Below, one piece after another: positions 8,963 through 16,892 of a DNA stretch of 64,000 bases; the stretch's first letter is position 1, and every line of letters begins with the position of its first letter. The stretch is from UBA12087 sp964370815. GTDB taxonomy: Bacteria; Chloroflexota; Anaerolineae; Anaerolineales; Villigracilaceae. A program made the translations under genes and the position numbers. The stretch is taken from assembly GCA_964370815.1 (NCBI GenBank), contig CAYJKQ010000001.1, forward strand, positions 496,001-560,000, given 5' to 3'. The notes under the pieces were generated by a model. It saw nothing but the letters and a program-made list of their open reading frames with translations, did no database searches and was not told the DNA's origin.

Positions 8963-9919
8963 CTACTGTCCAGATTCCTGCACAGACCGCCAAACTTTAT
9001 CCAACATTTGCAATGCAGTCAAATTCCTCCAGGGCCAGGCATTTTCCATTGCTTTCGGATCATTGAAAAAATTTTTTGCCCAGGTGAGATGGGCACCATC
9101 CGATTGCAATCCCTGGTGAGGCAATGATTGGACTGCCCGCCAAAAATTCCATAACGGGATGTTGTATTCATATGCCAAACTCGAGATGATCTCATTAATC
9201 TTATGGTCACCTTCCTGATTATCGGCTTTGGTAGCCAAAATTGGTAAGATTCCCCTCCCAATAAGGTTATCCAAAATCTTTCGCATATTTAATTCAAAAT
9301 TATCCAGGTTATAAATATCATTCGTTCCCAAAAGAATGAAGATAAAAGCTGGACGATGCAAGCGTACTTCACAATCCAGCGGCGTTTCCCCTTGCATACA
9401 ACTTTCCGGATCCGCCCAGAGTGGAGAAAGAACCGAGGCAGTATTAAAACCGTTACCTACAGCCAGGTTTTTTCGCTGAAATGACCCCTGAAATGCATTT
9501 ATTACTAAATCAAGATACTCATTATCTCCCAGGGAATAATATGATTTTCCCCGATCAAAATCACCTAAAAACCATGATGGAGAACTCTCACAATCACCCA
9601 CAACTGAAAAAGCATAAGGATTATTATGCAACTCGTGTCCTAATTCATATATCTCTTGAGACCTCTGGCTGATTTCATCTGGCACAACGGGCAAATCTTT
9701 CCAGTTAACCATCTCAACAATTGGAGTACCTGTTACAAAAGCAGTTTTGGATACCTGTGTTGATAATTGGAAAGGAATTGCAATTATTTCAGTTTGGATG
9801 ATATCTGAAGTATTTTTTGTTACATCAATATCCATCGGTGTCTCAATCACAGGTTTTTCACAAGCAGTGAGCATCAGCATCACACTGAATAAAATTGTAA
9901 ATATTTTTATCAATTTCAT
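8963..9919 (-). CDS. SGNH/GDSL-like lipoprotein of the Dlt-like cassette
   Basis: ATG 9919 gives 318 residues starting with a lysine, a hydrophobic segment and a lipobox (LMLTAC), so the mature protein should be a lipoprotein outside the cytoplasmic membrane. An upstream in-frame ATG exists but would overlap the neighbouring gene and spoil the signal peptide. SGNH-type landmarks are GDCESS (block I position), LGTND (block III) and SDGAHLT (Asp-x-x-His, block V). Block I has GDCES rather than GDSL, so catalytic activity is not certain. It could bind or transfer acyl groups on an envelope polymer. It is the second SGNH protein of the operon. Confidence 0.75.
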   Translation of the reverse strand: MKLIKIFTILFSVMLMLTACEKPVIETPMDIDVTKNTSDIIQTEIIAIPFQLSTQVSKTAFVTGTPIVEMVNWKDLPVVPDEISQRSQEIYELGHELHNNPYAFSVVGDCESSPSWFLGDFDRGKSYYSLGDNEYLDLVINAFQGSFQRKNLAVGNGFNTASVLSPLWADPESCMQGETPLDCEVRLHRPAFIFILLGTNDIYNLDNFELNMRKILDNLIGRGILPILATKADNQEGDHKINEIISSLAYEYNIPLWNFWRAVQSLPHQGLQSDGAHLTWAKNFFNDPKAMENAWPWRNLTALQMLDKVWRSVQESGQ

Positions 9920-9932
9920 ATAACTCGATTTA

Positions 9933-11087
9933 TTAAGGACAAATTTCATCGCTGATATTATCCAATAAATGACTTGCCAGTATGGTTTCACCGGCGGGAG
10001 TCAGATGAATAGCTGAATTTGTGAATTCGTCCATTGGGATAATATCCCAGAAATCGAAATATCTCCAAGAATGACCCATACTATATTCTGTAAGTAGTTT
10101 CCGATATTGATCATATGCCCAGCGTGGATAATAAAAATTATATCGGATATCGCTATTTTCTCCATTGCTGATCAGAATCGGTTCATTGATCAATATTACT
10201 GGAACATCCCCGGCAATTCTTCCGCCAGCGTCCAAAATATCAAAAGCCAATCCTTTTTCATTCATTTCAAGAGGAGTCCAACTATGAAAACCTGTGTCGT
10301 TCTTCAGATCAATCTGAGCGTGCTCATAATCTTGCGGATAGATTTGATCAATCGAGGTCGCTGCCCACATGCCTCCATATAACTGCAAACGAAGAAGATC
10401 TGACAGGGCACGTCGCTGTCCGATGAAACTTTTTTCAAATAAGTTTTTTGCTGGTTCAGGCGGTCCGTTAGACTTTAACTGTAAATCAAATTTTTCAGAA
10501 ATCTGTCTGATATAAGCCAAATTATTTGCAACAATAGGAGAAATAAGTTGCTTATCTGAAGGAAAAGCCTCCAATGTTACCAACCAAATGATCAGATCTG
10601 GTTTGAATTGCATTGCTTTCTCAAGGATCATGATATCTTTTGTCAAAGACAATGTTGGATAACCAAGGTTATAAACTTTTATACTGCGACCACCACAATT
10701 CATTAGACCGCTATCAATCAATCCGGAGAGGGTTTCTTCCGGTTTAAGTAAAATTCCCCAAGTGGAAGAATCTCCAATCACAAAGACCCGATATTCACCA
10801 ACTAATTTTTTATCACCGCTTATGACATGAGAAGCAAACATGGCATCTAAATTGTCTAAACTAAAATTGTATGCTTCTGCAGGGGTTTCTCCAAAAGGTA
10901 ATCTCAATCTTCCAGGAAATATGTGGTTATAGAGTGATAGTTTTCCGATCCAACTCAATCCAAATGTTGAAAACAATAAATTAAATATCAAGAAGAAAAC
11001 GATTCCTTTGATTACAACCATCGACGGTTGAATCTTTTCCTTATCCTTATTGCTAATTTCAAAATTATTTTCTGTCTTTTGGATCAT
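9933..11087 (-). CDS. Membrane-anchored SGNH acyltransferase/hydrolase, DltD/AlgX-like
   Basis: From ATG 11087, which overlaps the MBOAT stop as ATGA, the protein has 384 residues: a short cytoplasmic N-terminus, one membrane anchor (about 24-43) and an extracytoplasmic domain. GDSSTWG (about 105-111) supplies the SGNH nucleophile, and a C-terminal SAIHLTPAG supplies the His block. DltD and AlgX/AlgJ proteins share this plan and work downstream of an MBOAT protein to place the acyl group on the final polymer. The frame runs open to 11234, but that part lies inside the MBOAT gene. Role by analogy; the acceptor polymer is unknown. Confidence 0.78.
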   Translation of the reverse strand: MIQKTENNFEISNKDKEKIQPSMVVIKGIVFFLIFNLLFSTFGLSWIGKLSLYNHIFPGRLRLPFGETPAEAYNFSLDNLDAMFASHVISGDKKLVGEYRVFVIGDSSTWGILLKPEETLSGLIDSGLMNCGGRSIKVYNLGYPTLSLTKDIMILEKAMQFKPDLIIWLVTLEAFPSDKQLISPIVANNLAYIRQISEKFDLQLKSNGPPEPAKNLFEKSFIGQRRALSDLLRLQLYGGMWAATSIDQIYPQDYEHAQIDLKNDTGFHSWTPLEMNEKGLAFDILDAGGRIAGDVPVILINEPILISNGENSDIRYNFYYPRWAYDQYRKLLTEYSMGHSWRYFDFWDIIPMDEFTNSAIHLTPAGETILASHLLDNISDEICP

Positions 11088-12502
11088 AACCCTCCAAACA
11101 GCTTTTGGATCACCTGCCAAGCCATCATGGGATTGGGTAAAACAAAAAACACCCATCCAATTGCAACAAAATTGAAGGTCAATAAAGTACCAGATCCATT
11201 GACAATCAATTTTCTTGTTGAAGTGGTTGCCCAATTCTGAACGCGGTTATTAAAGATACTACTCCAACGATTGTGGATGAATAACCCTAAACCATGCCAC
11301 CCACCCCATAAGATAAAGTTCAATGTTACTCCATGCCAAAGACCGATCAATATCATTGTGCTAATTTGTGTTACAAAAATGATTGCTGGTATTGCCCAGA
11401 CCCTTTTCCCTGATCGCAATTTACGAGTTAGCGGGTTAAAAAAATATGCTCGAAACCACTGGGTTAAAGTTATATGCCAGTTATTCCAAAATTGGGTCAA
11501 GTTTGGTTTCAAATATGGTGAAGAGAAATTCTCGGGTAATATAAATCCCATTAATCGCCCAATTCCGATAGCAATGTCAGTATACCCACTAAAATCAAAA
11601 TATATCTGTAATGCAAATGCATAGAGACTGATCCACATCCAGCCAGTCCACTGAATCTGGGTTGCATTCGTACTATTTAAAGCAATAATCGCAAGAGTAT
11701 CGGCAACAACAAATTTCTTAAATAAACCAACGATTATCCTTTTTCCGCCTGCGCCAATTACCTCAAAGTTGTCCTGTAAAGGTGTCCTGAGGTTTCTTAC
11801 AAAATTATCCAGACGATCAATCGGACCTGCTGCCAGTGTTGGAAAAAAGATTACATAGTTAATATAGTCAGCCAGGTCCACTTTCGGTAATTTTCCTAAT
11901 TGGCGATCTCGTATCGTGTGAATAATCCTGAATGCAATATATGAAAAACCCAACCACCCGATATCCATAGCCGAAGCTAATTCAGTTGATTGTTGGTTTA
12001 AACTCCTTAGCAGATAACTAAATGATTTTGCGAGATAAGGAGTTTTCATTACAAAGAAAACAACTAACAGAAACAATACCCAATAGGAATTTATTGATTC
12101 TGGCAATTTTTTTGCCACAACCATTACCAGTAATATTAATAAAACAGCTATAAGGACTTGACTAAAAAGAGGAGGCTGAGAAGGAATGATAAATGATAAT
12201 GAACCGACATATCTGCTAATGGAAATAAAGAAGATGGTTCCAAAAATAACACCACCAGGTATCAAAATATCCCCCCACTTATGACTTTCATGGCGACTTG
12301 TCAGAATCCAGCTCAGCATTGTAATTGCAAGCGTGATAGTTGGCAACCAAAAACCCAAATATCTGATCGACAACGCAGGTTGAAAAAAGTAAAGAGCAAA
12401 TACGCTCAAACCTAGAATTAAATATTTGCGCCAACCAGGATCTCTTACAAATCCAACGAAAAGAGCTATTCCACTTACAATAATGATACTGATCAGGCTC
12501 AT
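11084..12502 (-). CDS. MBOAT family membrane O-acyltransferase (DltB/AlgI-like)
   Basis: A polytopic protein of 472 residues with about ten hydrophobic segments. MBOAT hallmarks: FFPTLAAGPIDR (about 219-230), YFDFSGYTDIAIG (about 301-313), FWNNWHITLTQWF with the conserved His343, and GLWHG with the probable catalytic His390. The family moves acyl groups across the membrane from an inner-face donor to an outer-face acceptor. The start shares one base with the stop of the 39-residue microprotein gene (TAATG), and its end overlaps the SGNH gene (ATGA), which indicates strict co-translation. Donor is probably the acylated carrier protein of the same operon. Confidence 0.93.
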   Translation of the reverse strand: MSLISIIIVSGIALFVGFVRDPGWRKYLILGLSVFALYFFQPALSIRYLGFWLPTITLAITMLSWILTSRHESHKWGDILIPGGVIFGTIFFISISRYVGSLSFIIPSQPPLFSQVLIAVLLILLVMVVAKKLPESINSYWVLFLLVVFFVMKTPYLAKSFSYLLRSLNQQSTELASAMDIGWLGFSYIAFRIIHTIRDRQLGKLPKVDLADYINYVIFFPTLAAGPIDRLDNFVRNLRTPLQDNFEVIGAGGKRIIVGLFKKFVVADTLAIIALNSTNATQIQWTGWMWISLYAFALQIYFDFSGYTDIAIGIGRLMGFILPENFSSPYLKPNLTQFWNNWHITLTQWFRAYFFNPLTRKLRSGKRVWAIPAIIFVTQISTMILIGLWHGVTLNFILWGGWHGLGLFIHNRWSSIFNNRVQNWATTSTRKLIVNGSGTLLTFNFVAIGWVFFVLPNPMMAWQVIQKLFGGL

Positions 12503-12621
12503 TAAAACCCTTGATAAATCCAGGTTGGCGACGTGTCAGCACTCAGGATTACAAGGGCAATTAGAATTAATGAGAATAATAGCGCCCAAAGGTTTTCTTT
12601 TGTAAAAAGTCGAAATCTCAT
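12502..12621 (-). CDS. DltX-like 39-residue membrane microprotein (C-terminal W-I-Y-Q-G-F)
   Basis: A short frame from ATG 12621 to TAA 12504-12502 encodes 39 residues: a charged N-terminus (MRFRLFTKEN), one transmembrane segment (about 11-28) and a short tail ending WIYQGF with Tyr36. Its start overlaps the preceding lipoprotein stop (ATGA) and its stop shares a base with the MBOAT start (TAATG), strong evidence that it is translated. Firmicute DltX is a similar single-span microprotein, encoded next to the other dlt genes, whose conserved C-terminus (F-I-Y-N-E-F type) carries the acyl-accepting Tyr in the DltB-to-DltD relay. Topology, size, position and tail all fit. Homology is inferred from pattern only. 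Confidence 0.72.
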   Translation of the reverse strand: MRFRLFTKENLWALLFSLILIALVILSADTSPTWIYQGF

Positions 12622-13025
12622 TGGTATCCGCACACCAGGAATTCGCCTTTTTGTTCGATCACTTGATAATTTCTAGTTGAGAGGTCAATTTTCTGATCTT
12701 CACCATTATAGGTTGCGATAATATTACCCTGGCAGTTTACCAGGGAAAACTCACCAGACGTACCAGCCGCTGAACAAATTAAACCATCCAATCGAACCTC
12801 CACAGCCTGAAATGAATCAAGCTCCATAAGTGCATCAGCCTCATAATCTGAACAGGAGAGAGTCGAAAGAGATATATCATCCTTTGCAACCAATGCTTGT
12901 AAATATTGTTCAACCACAGCCCCAGGCGATGTATTACTGGATACTGTCCCACTACAAGCAGATAAAACCACAATAAAGATAAATCCTAAAATCGGAAAAC
13001 ATTTGTAATGTCTTTTTATCATCAA
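12618..13025 (-). CDS. Small lipoprotein, first gene of the acylation cassette
   Basis: The 135-residue protein begins with MMIKRHYK, a hydrophobic stretch and the lipobox VVLSAC, so it should be exported and lipid-anchored. The remainder (AVVEQYLQALVAKDD, then beta-rich sequence) resembles the small NTF2/DUF4878-like lipoprotein fold, where such a helix often opens the domain. No catalytic residues are recognisable. It is the promoter-proximal gene of the operon and overlaps the microprotein gene by four bases, so it probably has a role in the same envelope process, perhaps as a binding or scaffold protein. Function unknown. Confidence 0.75.
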   Translation of the reverse strand: MMIKRHYKCFPILGFIFIVVLSACSGTVSSNTSPGAVVEQYLQALVAKDDISLSTLSCSDYEADALMELDSFQAVEVRLDGLICSAAGTSGEFSLVNCQGNIIATYNGEDQKIDLSTRNYQVIEQKGEFLVCGYQ

Positions 13026-13056
13026 TTTTCTCCATAATTACACCAAAGTTGGTCGG

Positions 13057-13085
13057 ATTATATATGTGCATGGATAAAAATGCAA
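13057..13085 (-). promoter_or_regulatory. Sigma-70-type promoter of the Dlt-like operon
   Basis: On the minus strand TTGCAT (13085-13080) is followed by exactly 17 bases and then TATAAT (13062-13057). Transcription should begin near 13050, about 25 bases before the lipoprotein start codon. It points at the acylation cassette. Confidence 0.7.
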
Positions 13086-13436
13086 GTTGAGAAGGTTCGA
13101 TATTTATTTCGTCTTGCTTGATAATTAATAAGAACAAAAAAATAACACCAATTCTTCCTGAAGATGCTCACCATCATCTCTTTCCAAAATTTAAGAAAAT
13201 CAGATTTGATAATCTCTTGTTGATCAGATAAAAAATCAATCTGGGGTCAAATTTTCACATAGAGCAAAGCCAGTAATATTTTTTCTTCAAGGAAATATCA
13301 AAACCTACTAATTCCTATTGCGCTTATTTCAGAGTGACAAACTTCGAGTGACTTGTGAATGTGAATCAAGTATAGTATATTTACGAAAGAAAGAATTGTG
13401 CTTAATAACTATATATAACGATTCGAAAGGAAAAAA
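13086..13436. other. Intergenic spacer without recognisable gene
   Basis: This AT-rich stretch separates the divergent acylation operon and DUF4332 gene. Beyond the promoter at its left edge I see no coding frame of convincing composition and no RNA gene. A ribosome binding site (GAAAGGAAA) precedes the DUF4332 start. A promoter for that gene must lie here, but no hexamer pair with good spacing stands out; TATAGT near 13373 is a possible -10. Confidence 0.4.
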
Positions 13437-13841
13437 ATGGCAAATCTGAAAGATGTTGAAGGAATTGGCCCAAAAAACGCAGGTAAGTTGGAAAAGGCTG
13501 GAGTTGGCTCAACAGATAGTCTTCTAAAAATAGGTGGAACGCCAGCCGGAAGAAAAGAGATAGCGACGAAATCGGGTATTTCCGAAAGCCTCATTCTGGA
13601 ATGGGTTAACCATGTCGATCTTTATCGGATTAAAGGTGTTGGTAGTGAGTATTCTGATCTGCTTGAAGAAGCTGGGGTGGATACAGTTGTTGAATTGGCG
13701 CAAAGAAATGCAACCAATTTAATAACGAAGATCGCTGAAGTCAACACAAGCAAAAAACTTGTCCGCAAACTACCCACAAAAGACCAGGTAGAAGATTGGA
13801 TTTCACAAGCAAAGAAACTTCCACGTGCAATAAAATATTAA
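13437..13841 (+). CDS. DUF4332 helix-hairpin-helix protein
   Basis: The 134-residue protein starts LKDVEGIGPKNAGKLEKAGV and repeats a related motif near residue 64 (YRIKGVGSEYSDLLEEAGVD), two helix-hairpin-helix units of the DUF4332/RuvA-like type. Such units usually bind DNA non-specifically or act as protein adaptors. A third HhH-like pattern follows around residues 82-110. A good ribosome binding site precedes ATG 13437. It stands alone, with a strong stem-loop behind it, so it is monocistronic. Role unknown. Confidence 0.85.
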   Translation: MANLKDVEGIGPKNAGKLEKAGVGSTDSLLKIGGTPAGRKEIATKSGISESLILEWVNHVDLYRIKGVGSEYSDLLEEAGVDTVVELAQRNATNLITKIAEVNTSKKLVRKLPTKDQVEDWISQAKKLPRAIKY

Positions 13842-13921
13842 GCTTGCTGTGGAATTATTCTCACAAAACCATTGTTCAGGCTTTACAATTATTGCCACAC
13901 TGAATGTTAGATGAATAGAAG

Positions 13922-13951
13922 AATATGAGCAGTCAAGAGACTGCTCATATT
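13922..13951 (+). terminator. Intrinsic terminator-like hairpin after the DUF4332 gene
   Basis: A perfect 13-bp stem (AATATGAGCAGTC / GACTGCTCATATT) closes a 4-base loop (AAGA), followed by TATT. The symmetrical AT-rich stem base allows function in both directions. Confidence 0.7.
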
Positions 13952-14027
13952 TATTACCCATATCAATTTATGACAAATCCGCTGTTATATTGTAAAATTA
14001 CTCTAATGATATTTTTTGTTGCTTTCG

Positions 14028-14079
14028 GCAAAAGAAGGTGAAAATGGAAGATTTCGAGAAATTAGGGCTTTTCTATCTT
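14028..14079 (+). repeat. 52-bp sequence, left copy at scaffold gap
   Basis: Bases 14028-14079 are identical to 14180-14231. Both include the ribosome binding site, start codon and first 12 codons of the ATPase gene. The copies stand directly at the two borders of the run of N, which is the sign of two contigs that overlap by 52 bases but were joined with a placeholder gap. It is probably not a biological repeat. Confidence 0.85.
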
Positions 14080-14179
14080 NNNNNNNNNNNNNNNNNNNNN
14101 NNNNNNNNNNNNNNNNNNNNNNNNNNNNNNNNNNNNNNNNNNNNNNNNNNNNNNNNNNNNNNNNNNNNNNNNNNNNNNN
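14080..14179. other. Scaffold gap of 100 N
   Basis: Exactly 100 unknown bases. The length is a default placeholder, and the flanking identical 52-mers suggest that the true gap length is zero or negative. Confidence 0.95.
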
Positions 14180-14231
14180 GCAAAAGAAGGTGAAAATGGA
14201 AGATTTCGAGAAATTAGGGCTTTTCTATCTT
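14180..14231 (+). repeat. 52-bp sequence, right copy at scaffold gap
   Basis: Exact second copy of 14028-14079; this one continues into the intact ATPase gene and carries the start codon used for it. Confidence 0.85.
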
Positions 14232-16628
14232 GGCCGGACTTATGATCTGGAGAACAAGAAAGCAAAGGATGATCTCCTACTCTACGATTCAAAAGATCTT
14301 ACAACTCATGCTGTTTGTATTGGTATGACCGGTAGTGGAAAGACAGGATTATGCATATCGCTTATTGAAGAAGCAGCCATTGATGGTGTTCCTGCCATTT
14401 GTATCGATCCAAAAGGAGACCTTACCAATCTTTGTTTAACATTTCCGGGTTTGAGTTCAAATGACTTCCGACCCTGGATAAATTTGGATAGTGCCCGTCA
14501 GAAGAATCTCTCTCCCGATGAATACGCCAGCAAACAAGCAGATACCTGGAAAAAAGGTTTGGCTGAATGGGATCAGAGTGGTGAACGAATACAAAAGCTC
14601 AAAGATGCTGCGGAAGTTCTGATCTATACTCCTGGCAGCAATGCAGGATTCCCTGTTTCCATTCTTAACTCGTTTGCTGCCCCTTCCCCCGCGATCCTTG
14701 CCGATTCAGACCTGCTTAGAGACAGGATCAATACAACCGTAAGTAGTTTGTTGGGTCTGGTAGGAATAAAAGCCGATCCCGTTCAAAGCCGCGAACACAT
14801 TCTTCTTTCAACCATATTAGAAGCAGAATGGATAAAAGGCCAAGCGCTTGATCTGGCGAGTTTAATTAAGCAAGTTCAAGAACCTCCCGTAACAAAAATT
14901 GGTGTACTGGATCTGGATTCTTTTTATCCTTCAAAAGATCGATTTGTCCTGGTTATGGCTTTAAATAACCTTTTGGCCTCACCTGGTTTTTCAACCTGGT
15001 TGGAAGGTGTTCCGCTAGATATCGGTCAAATCTTATACACACCCACTGGAAAACCACGCATAGCGATCTTTTCCATCGCTCACCTTAGTGATCCGGAAAG
15101 AATGTTCTTTGTGTCCTTGCTCATGAATCAAATTCTGAGCTGGACACGTTCACAATCTGGAACAACAAGCTTACGCGCCCTGGTTTACATGGACGAAATA
15201 TTTGGTTTCCTGCCTCCTGTTGAAAATCCATCTTCAAAATTACCCATCCTTACATTGCTAAAACAAGCGCGGGCTTTTGGTGTCGGATTGGTTTTAGCAA
15301 CACAAAATCCGGTTGACCTGGATTACAAAGCTCTATCCAATGCTGGTACCTGGTTTATTGGCCGCTTACAAACCGAACAGGACAAATCTCGTCTCATAGA
15401 CGGTCTTGAAAGCGCGACTGCAGGTACAACAGGACTATTTAGCCGGCGATCGATTGATAAAATATTATCCAGTCTTGAAAGTCGAATCTTCCTGATGAAT
15501 AATTCTCATGAAAGTTCACCAGTGATATTTCAAACAAGATGGGCACTATCCTATTTAAGAGGACCATTGACCCGTGATGATATAAAAACATTGATGGATC
15601 CAATTAAATCTACTATTACAGTAACAAATGAAATAACAACCTCAACTAATCCGGTTCCAGATAATACAGGTTTGAATTCAACACATCAGCCCTCACTTCC
15701 TCCTAATATATCTGATTATTTTCTCCCGATCCGCGGGATCCAAAGTGTGGATAGAAAAATAATCTATATGCCAAAATTGTTGGGAATTGCAAAATTAAAC
15801 TTTCAAAATCCCAAATCAAAGGTCAGTACATCTCATATGACAAGCTATTTGACTCAAATCACATCCAATCCCATCCCGGTCAAATGGGAAACCGCTGAAC
15901 AAATTGAGATTCCCTCTGAGGATCTTGAAAAAACACCTCAAGTTAATACATTGTATGCAGATCTTCCTGCGCCTGCCGCTCAGCTGTCAAGTTACACATC
16001 CTGGAATCGAGATTTTTCCGATTGGTTATACGGTACACAAACATTAGAACTATTCACCAGCCCAAGTTTAAAGGAATCATCCAACCCCACCGAAACTGAG
16101 AAAGATTTTCGTGTTCGCCTACAGCAATTGGCACGCGAAAATAGGGATGAGGCTACTGAACTACTGCGGAAAAAATATGTAACGAAAACTGCCACTCTTG
16201 AAGAACGGTTACGCAAAGCAAAACAAGCCGCCGATAAACAAGTCGACCAAGCCAAAAAAGCAAAATACCAGACTGCAATTTCAGTTGGCTCTGCACTTTT
16301 GGGAGCATTCACCGGAAGGAAAATCAGCCAATCTTCTATTGGCAGGGCAACTACTGCCATGCACAGCGCCAGCCGCAGTATTGAACAAACCAAAGACGTC
16401 ACTCGCGCTGAGGAAACAATCGAATCTATCACTAAGCAAATCCAGGACCTTCAAGCTGAATTTAACGCAGAAGTTGCAAGCCTAGAAGAAAAACTTGATA
16501 TACAAACCGAAAAATTTGAAACAATAGTGATCAAACCTCGAAAATCAGATATTAATGTTCAGTTTGTATCCCTAGTTTGGGCACCTTATTGGCAGGATGG
16601 ACAGGGAACTTTGTCTCAAGCCTGGTAG
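14196..16628 (+). CDS. HerA/VirD4-like P-loop ATPase with C-terminal coiled coil
   Basis: Start ATG 14196 follows a good site (GAAGGTG) and gives 810 residues; the frame formally continues into the N gap, but that is an assembly effect. Walker A GMTGSGKTG is at about residues 43-51, IDPKGDL follows, and a Walker B-like LVYMDEIFGF lies near 325-335, as in HerA/FtsK-type pumps. The central motor is followed by a Thr/Asn/Pro-rich linker and, from about residue 640, charged helical segments that look like coiled coil, then a small terminal domain. The family moves DNA or protein using ATP. No nuclease or secretion partner is adjacent, so the actual job is open. Confidence 0.82.
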   Translation: MEDFEKLGLFYLGRTYDLENKKAKDDLLLYDSKDLTTHAVCIGMTGSGKTGLCISLIEEAAIDGVPAICIDPKGDLTNLCLTFPGLSSNDFRPWINLDSARQKNLSPDEYASKQADTWKKGLAEWDQSGERIQKLKDAAEVLIYTPGSNAGFPVSILNSFAAPSPAILADSDLLRDRINTTVSSLLGLVGIKADPVQSREHILLSTILEAEWIKGQALDLASLIKQVQEPPVTKIGVLDLDSFYPSKDRFVLVMALNNLLASPGFSTWLEGVPLDIGQILYTPTGKPRIAIFSIAHLSDPERMFFVSLLMNQILSWTRSQSGTTSLRALVYMDEIFGFLPPVENPSSKLPILTLLKQARAFGVGLVLATQNPVDLDYKALSNAGTWFIGRLQTEQDKSRLIDGLESATAGTTGLFSRRSIDKILSSLESRIFLMNNSHESSPVIFQTRWALSYLRGPLTRDDIKTLMDPIKSTITVTNEITTSTNPVPDNTGLNSTHQPSLPPNISDYFLPIRGIQSVDRKIIYMPKLLGIAKLNFQNPKSKVSTSHMTSYLTQITSNPIPVKWETAEQIEIPSEDLEKTPQVNTLYADLPAPAAQLSSYTSWNRDFSDWLYGTQTLELFTSPSLKESSNPTETEKDFRVRLQQLARENRDEATELLRKKYVTKTATLEERLRKAKQAADKQVDQAKKAKYQTAISVGSALLGAFTGRKISQSSIGRATTAMHSASRSIEQTKDVTRAEETIESITKQIQDLQAEFNAEVASLEEKLDIQTEKFETIVIKPRKSDINVQFVSLVWAPYWQDGQGTLSQAW

Positions 16629-16687
16629 TTCTATATCGTAATTAAAATCTGTTCAACTTTAAGGATGATATTTTTACTACTAGTACT

Positions 16688-16716
16688 TTGACAGATAACC
16701 CTGCCCCTGCTATAAT
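16688..16716 (+). promoter_or_regulatory. Perfect consensus sigma-70 promoter
   Basis: TTGACA (16688-16693), 17-base spacer, TATAAT (16711-16716). Both hexamers match the consensus fully. Start of transcription is expected near 16723, about 170 bases before the RNase J start codon. Confidence 0.85.
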
Positions 16717-16722
16717 CATGAA

Positions 16723-16835
16723 TATAGATTTGACTTTTACTGTTGTACTCTGACAGTTTATTGTAAATGAGTAAGTGTACTGCGGTTTGCCCGAAAACAC
16801 CCCGTTGAATTTGCTCTCATGGGGTGTTTTTATAC
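16723..16835 (+). ncRNA. Candidate small RNA or attenuated leader of the RNase J gene
   Basis: The span runs from the predicted start site of the perfect promoter to the end of an intrinsic terminator, about 113 bases, with no coding frame of note. A small stem (ACTGT/ACAGT, 16739-16757) precedes the terminator. It could be a free small RNA or a leader in which termination controls rnj. I do not recognise an Rfam-type family. Confidence 0.45.
16794..16831 (+). terminator. Intrinsic terminator/attenuator upstream of rnj
   Basis: AAAACACCCC (16794-16803) pairs perfectly with GGGGTGTTTT (16821-16830) around a 17-base loop, followed by TTAT. It stands between the consensus promoter and the RNase J start codon. 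Confidence 0.75.
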
Positions 16836-16892
16836 TTATCAGTTAATCCGTCTTAGGCGGTTTAGATTTTATTTAAAGGAAATAACAATTAA

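Noticed and set aside
11088..11234. Longer N-terminus of the anchored SGNH protein
   Set aside because: Lies fully inside the MBOAT gene; ATG 11087 overlaps its stop as ATGA and gives a clean anchor.
14016..14195. Upstream extension of the ATPase gene through the gap
   Set aside because: It runs through 100 N and a duplicated contig end; ATG 14196 has a proper ribosome binding site.
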